A stretch of 9,929 nt of DNA from Candidatus Coliplasma caballi (GTDB lineage: Bacteria > Bacillota > Clostridia > Oscillospirales > CAG-382): the NCBI GenBank assembly GCA_018065365.1, contig JAGHTH010000004.1, positions 1 through 9,929 on the forward strand. Direction: 5' to 3'. Both the position numbers and the translations under genes were made by a program. Positions 7,494 to 9,929 of this stretch are shown here, in pieces (the first letter of the stretch is position 1; every line of letters starts with the position of its first letter). A model generated the notes under the pieces. It worked only from the letters and a program-made list of their open reading frames with translations. It was not told the origin of the DNA and ran no database searches.

Positions 7494-7531
7494 CATCGAC
7501 AGTTTATGTGAGGAAAGGGGAAATTGCCCAT

Positions 7532-7580
7532 CAAAAAATAAAACGGAGAAGATCGGGTGCGATCGTTCTCCGTAATCTTT
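7532..7580 (-). terminator. Intrinsic terminator of the sugar kinase gene
   Basis: ACGGAGAA (7543-7550) pairs with TTCTCCGT (7566-7573), and the stem can be extended by GATC on each side with one unpaired base. On the minus strand the stem is followed by TTTTATTTTTT, a normal terminator tail, 18 bases after the kinase stop codon. The plus-strand side also has a T run (7578-7584), so it could work in both directions. The rest of the gap (7494-7531) shows no recognisable feature; a TTGATG sequence on the minus strand has no good -10 partner. Confidence 0.8.
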
Positions 7581-7590
7581 TTTTCCTTTG

Positions 7591-8457
7591 TTATCTGATC
7601 TTCTCCCACAGGTCCGCGGGGTAGTCGGGAACGGCGCCGAGTTCGGTTACCACGAAATCGCTGAGCGCGACGGCACGGGCGAGGTATTTTTCGGTCGGCG
7701 CGCCGGAAAGGTAGTTGTAGAGGTAGCAGGCGGAAAACGAGGCGCCTGCGCCGACGGTCGAGACGGGTTTGCTCTGCGGAACGGGCGAGGGGAAAAACAT
7801 CTTTTTCCGGGCGTCATAGACCGTCGCGCCGTCCTTGTCGAGCGTCAGAACGACCTGCTTTACATTCGGGAACACGCGGCAGACCTCGGCGCAGACCGTT
7901 TCGCCGTCCGATCCGAACGAGGAAAAGGCGTAGAGTTCCTCGCGGGAGAGTTTGAGCAGCGTCGTGTAGGGGAGATACGAGCGGATCAGCGGCTCCGACC
8001 AGTCGTTCCCGCGGATGTTGACGTCGAAGAAGACCTCTTTCGCGCCGCTTTCGGAAAGCAGGCGGTGCGCGGTGTCGCGGCTTTCGCCCTCACGGGAAGC
8101 GAGCGTTCCGAGGTAGAGCGCGTCCGGGCGGGAGCCGGACCGGGAGGCGGGAAACGGGATGCGGTCGTAGGCAACGCCGCGCGCGAGGTCGTAACGCGGG
8201 GTGCCGTTTTCGAGCGTTACCGCGCAATAGCCGGTCTTTTTGCCGCGCAAAACCGCGACCGCGTCGGTGCGCAGACCGATCTCGCGGACGGCGGCAAGGG
8301 TTTCTTCCCCGAGCGGATCGTCGCCGACCGCCGACACGAACGTAACGTCCGCGCCGAGCCGCGCAAGGTGTGCGGAGAAGTTGAACGGCGCGCCGCCGAT
8401 CTTTTTTTCGTCGCCGAAAATATCCCAGAGGACTTCGCCGAAAGTGAGAACGTTCAT
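7591..8457 (-). CDS. PfkB-family carbohydrate kinase, fructokinase-like, altered catalytic motif (288 aa)
   Basis: The PfkB (ribokinase) family transfers phosphate from ATP to sugars or related small molecules in the cytoplasm. Family marks seen here are GEVLWD near the start (Asp12 in the sugar site), GGAPFNFSAHLARLG (21-35), VSAVGDDPLGEE, the fructokinase-like DVNIR stretch, and VLTLDKDGATVY in the nucleotide half. Length is slightly below the usual 290-320. The closing signature, normally DTxGAGD, reads STVGAGA (residues 233-239). The Asp that acts as catalytic base is replaced by Ala239 (GCC, bases 7741-7743). Unless this is a sequence error, activity would be strongly reduced or the protein may have a non-catalytic role. 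The substrate cannot be assigned; fructose is only suggested by similarity. The open frame runs far upstream, but ATG 8457 is chosen because the family N-terminus begins there, with AGGAAA 4 bases upstream and a promoter about 50 bases upstream. Confidence 0.9.
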   Translation of the reverse strand: MNVLTFGEVLWDIFGDEKKIGGAPFNFSAHLARLGADVTFVSAVGDDPLGEETLAAVREIGLRTDAVAVLRGKKTGYCAVTLENGTPRYDLARGVAYDRIPFPASRSGSRPDALYLGTLASREGESRDTAHRLLSESGAKEVFFDVNIRGNDWSEPLIRSYLPYTTLLKLSREELYAFSSFGSDGETVCAEVCRVFPNVKQVVLTLDKDGATVYDARKKMFFPSPVPQSKPVSTVGAGASFSACYLYNYLSGAPTEKYLARAVALSDFVVTELGAVPDYPADLWEKIR

Positions 8458-8461
8458 GGTG

Positions 8462-8467
8462 TTTCCT
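8462..8467 (-). promoter_or_regulatory. Ribosome binding site of the kinase gene
   Basis: AGGAAA on the minus strand lies 4 bases before the kinase ATG. With the PfkB motif beginning immediately after, it settles the start at 8457 rather than any of the upstream in-frame codons. Confidence 0.6.
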
Positions 8468-8506
8468 GCCTTCTTTTCAAAAAAATGTTCCGTGCTTTTC
8501 GGGAAT

Positions 8507-8535
8507 ATTGTAGCATATCCGGCGGCGTTTGTCAA
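8507..8535 (-). promoter_or_regulatory. Sigma-A type promoter of the kinase gene
   Basis: On the minus strand there is TTGACA (8530-8535), a 17-base spacer, then TACAAT (8507-8512). This is a perfect -35, ideal spacing and a -10 one base from consensus. Transcription would start near 8500, giving a leader of about 42 bases with no obvious riboswitch-like fold. It faces away from the promoter at 8596-8623. Confidence 0.88.
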
Positions 8536-8605
8536 TCGCACGCGCGGCAAACAAAAAAAGAATGGAAGCAGCGGGCGGAAAAGTGTTTTTCGGTATTGAC
8601 AAACG
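8526..8605. repeat. 11-bp inverted repeat at the two divergent -35 boxes
   Basis: CGTTTGTCAAT (8526-8536) is the exact reverse complement of ATTGACAAACG (8595-8605), with 58 bases between. Six of the eleven bases in each arm are the -35 hexamer and are expected to match. The extra A/T base before it and the AACG after it go beyond that. It might be a shared regulator site or chance. Confidence 0.5.
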
Positions 8606-8623
8606 GCAAAAAAAGGGTATGAT
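8596..8623 (+). promoter_or_regulatory. Sigma-A type promoter of the yitT-like gene
   Basis: TTGACA (8596-8601), a 16-base spacer and TATGAT (8618-8623) form a near-consensus promoter. A second possible -10, TATATT, lies at 8626-8631. Transcription would start near 8630, upstream of all candidate start codons of the membrane protein gene. Confidence 0.85.
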
Positions 8624-8697
8624 AGTATATTGGTACGAAATGCGCCGTTTTGGGCATGGCGTACCGAAAAACGAAACGGACACGGGACGGGAAACGT

Positions 8698-9666
8698 ATG
8701 AAACGGAAACAGAAAAACGGAGAAACCGCGAAAGCGGTCGAAAAGAAGAATAAAAAACCCGCACGCACGGCGGAAGAAAAAGCGATGAAAAAGGCGGACA
8801 GAAAAACGAGATTGCAAAAGTTTTTCCGCAAATTCGGGCTGGTGCTGTTCGGCGCGACGGTGTATGCCGCCGGGCTTGGGATGTTTTTGGATCCGCACAA
8901 CCTGTCGGCAGGCGGTGTGGCGGGTATCGCCATGCTGTTGAACCACTTTTTCCCCGTCATCGGTACCGGTATTTTCATCCTGATCCTCAATATCCCGATT
9001 CTGATTTACGGGACGTGGCGGTTCGGGGCGAAATTCATGGGCTTTACGGCGTTCGTGCTGGCGTATTCCTCGCCGCTGATCGACCTGTTCGCCGGGATGC
9101 ATCTCGGTGTGGACGACCTGCTTCTGAACGCGTTGCTCGGCGGCGCACTGCTCGGCTCCGGGATGGGCTTTCTGTTCCGTGCGGGCGCTTCTTCGGGCGG
9201 CGTGGACATTCTCACGAAATCGCTGCACAAGCGGTTTCCGCACATGAAAATGGGCATTATCCATTTCGGGCTTGACCTCGTCGTGCTGACCGTTACGCTG
9301 ATCGTGTTCCGACAGATCGACATCGTGCTTTACGCGGTGGTCGGGCTGGTCGCGAGCAGTTATATGATGAACACCACGCTGTACGGTACCGACGGTGCGC
9401 GTCTGGTCTATATCGTCAGCGACAAACCCGAGGAACTTTCGGAAGAACTGATGCGGCATCAGCACCTCGGTCTGACCTATTTGCAGGGCTTCGGCGCGTA
9501 CACGGGCAAGGAAAAGCGCGTGATCATGTGCGTCCTGCGCCCGAAGCAGCTTCCCAAGGCGAGAGAGTTCGTCGCGCAGTGCGATCCGCACGCGTTCATG
9601 ATCATTTCGGGCGCGTCGGCGGTGTTCGGCGTCGGGTTCAAACCGTACAACGACGAGGTCGTGTAA
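8698..9666 (+). CDS. YitT-family integral membrane protein (322 aa)
   Basis: This matches the YitT family: a membrane half (DUF161) with about five hydrophobic segments and a C-terminal soluble DUF2179 half. Family stretches seen are NLSAGGVAGIA (69-79), RAGASSGGVDILTK (161-174), the TDGARLVYIVSDKPEEL start of the soluble domain (from about 231) and FMIISGASAVFGVGF (300-314). The transported substrate, if any, is not established for the family. Before the first helix (from about 47) there is an unusually long, lysine-rich cytoplasmic lead of about 45 residues, with several KK and KKNKK groups. ATG 8698 has a GGGA purine group 5 bases upstream. TTG 8650 and ATG 8656 are in frame and would add 16 or 14 more basic residues, but have no ribosome binding site. 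The stop TAA overlaps the next ATG by one base (TAATG), so the next gene is probably translationally coupled. Confidence 0.88.
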   Translation: MKRKQKNGETAKAVEKKNKKPARTAEEKAMKKADRKTRLQKFFRKFGLVLFGATVYAAGLGMFLDPHNLSAGGVAGIAMLLNHFFPVIGTGIFILILNIPILIYGTWRFGAKFMGFTAFVLAYSSPLIDLFAGMHLGVDDLLLNALLGGALLGSGMGFLFRAGASSGGVDILTKSLHKRFPHMKMGIIHFGLDLVVLTVTLIVFRQIDIVLYAVVGLVASSYMMNTTLYGTDGARLVYIVSDKPEELSEELMRHQHLGLTYLQGFGAYTGKEKRVIMCVLRPKQLPKAREFVAQCDPHAFMIISGASAVFGVGFKPYNDEVV

Positions 9667-9929
9667 TGGGGGAACTGACGGAATTCCTGCTGTCGCTGAA
9701 AGAGCCGCACGAGATCTTGAAAGAACGCGGGCTTCCCGTGTATCTGTACGGGACGGGCGACGGCGCGGATAAAATTTCGGCGTATCTGGAAGAAAAAGGC
9801 GTGAAGATCCGCGGGGTGTTCGCTTCCGACGGGTTTGTCAGAGACCGGGAGTACCGGGGGTATCGCGTCCGCTCGCTCGGCGAGGTCGAGAAAGAGGAGG
9901 GCGTGACCGCCGCCGTGCAATGCTTCGGG
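9666..9929 (+). CDS. N-terminus of a protein with an FkbM-like/nucleotide-binding lead domain (3' end outside window)
   Basis: Eighty-eight codons are present and the frame is open at the window end. After a short helical start comes VYLYGTGDGADKISAYL (25-41), a glycine-rich turn after a beta strand as in a Rossmann-like fold, then VFASDGFVRDREYRGYRV (51-68). From memory, this order (GxGDGA...VFASDxFVR...FRGY.V) occurs in the N-terminal domain of some clostridial proteins that continue into an FkbM-type methyltransferase or other sugar-modification domain; the rest needed to confirm that is missing. The ATG overlaps the stop of the yitT-like gene (TAATG) and no separate ribosome binding site is evident, so the two form one operon under the promoter at 8596-8623. 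A functional link between the two genes is not obvious. Confidence 0.65.
   Translation, partial: MGELTEFLLSLKEPHEILKERGLPVYLYGTGDGADKISAYLEEKGVKIRGVFASDGFVRDREYRGYRVRSLGEVEKEEGVTAAVQCFG

Noticed and set aside
8513..8617. A possible small RNA or riboswitch in the intergenic region between kinase and yitT-like genes.
   Set aside because: The region is fully occupied by two promoters. No stable hairpin followed by a T run was found and both leaders are short.
8458..9591. In-frame upstream extension of the sugar kinase, which would give a 666-aa protein overlapping the yitT-like gene.
   Set aside because: The PfkB N-terminal motif starts right at ATG 8457 with its own ribosome binding site and promoter. 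The upstream part is antisense to a recognisable membrane protein and crosses both promoters.

Overview
The window looks like a stretch of chromosome from a Gram-positive anaerobe of the Bacillota, most likely class Clostridia. The basis is strong GGAGG-type ribosome binding sites, two near-consensus housekeeping (sigma-A type) promoters, intrinsic terminators, a lipoprotein signal peptide, a YitT-family membrane protein and GLUG-repeat surface proteins. Coding sequence is rich in G/C at third codon positions. A finer placement (an uncultured gut Clostridia lineage such as Christensenellales) is only a guess.

Region 1 (1-7362, plus strand) is one cell-surface operon of at least four genes: the tail of a membrane-anchored protein (2-106); a 785-aa secreted and membrane-spanning protein (131-2488); a 234-aa lipoprotein with Ig-like folding (2475-3179, overlapping its neighbour by 14 bp); and a 1371-aa right-handed beta-helix/GLUG protein (3212-7327). 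A 12-bp-stem terminator (7333-7362) closes it. The three non-lipoprotein members end in the same way, with one hydrophobic segment and then a run of lysines, and none has an LPXTG sortase signal. The operon therefore seems to build a set of proteins displayed on the outer face of the membrane. Their exact function cannot be read from the sequence.

Region 2 (7363-7590) holds a very small minus-strand gene (7379-7477, 32 aa) with a perfect ribosome binding site. It encodes a Cys/Asn-rich, probably membrane-inserted microprotein. A second hairpin terminator (about 7532-7580) separates it from the next gene.

Region 3 (7591-9929) is a divergent gene pair. On the minus strand is a PfkB-family (fructokinase-like) sugar kinase of 288 aa with its own promoter. 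Its catalytic GAGD motif reads GAGA, which is the most unexpected single detail here. On the plus strand, a second promoter drives a YitT-family membrane protein of 322 aa. Its stop codon overlaps the start of a final gene (9666 onward, cut by the window end), whose N-terminus resembles the nucleotide-binding-like lead domain found on some FkbM-type methyltransferase or sugar-modification proteins. The two -35 elements lie in an 11-bp inverted repeat.

No tRNA, rRNA, CRISPR array, insertion sequence or phage gene was seen. The non-coding stretches are all under 300 bases, and each is described below.
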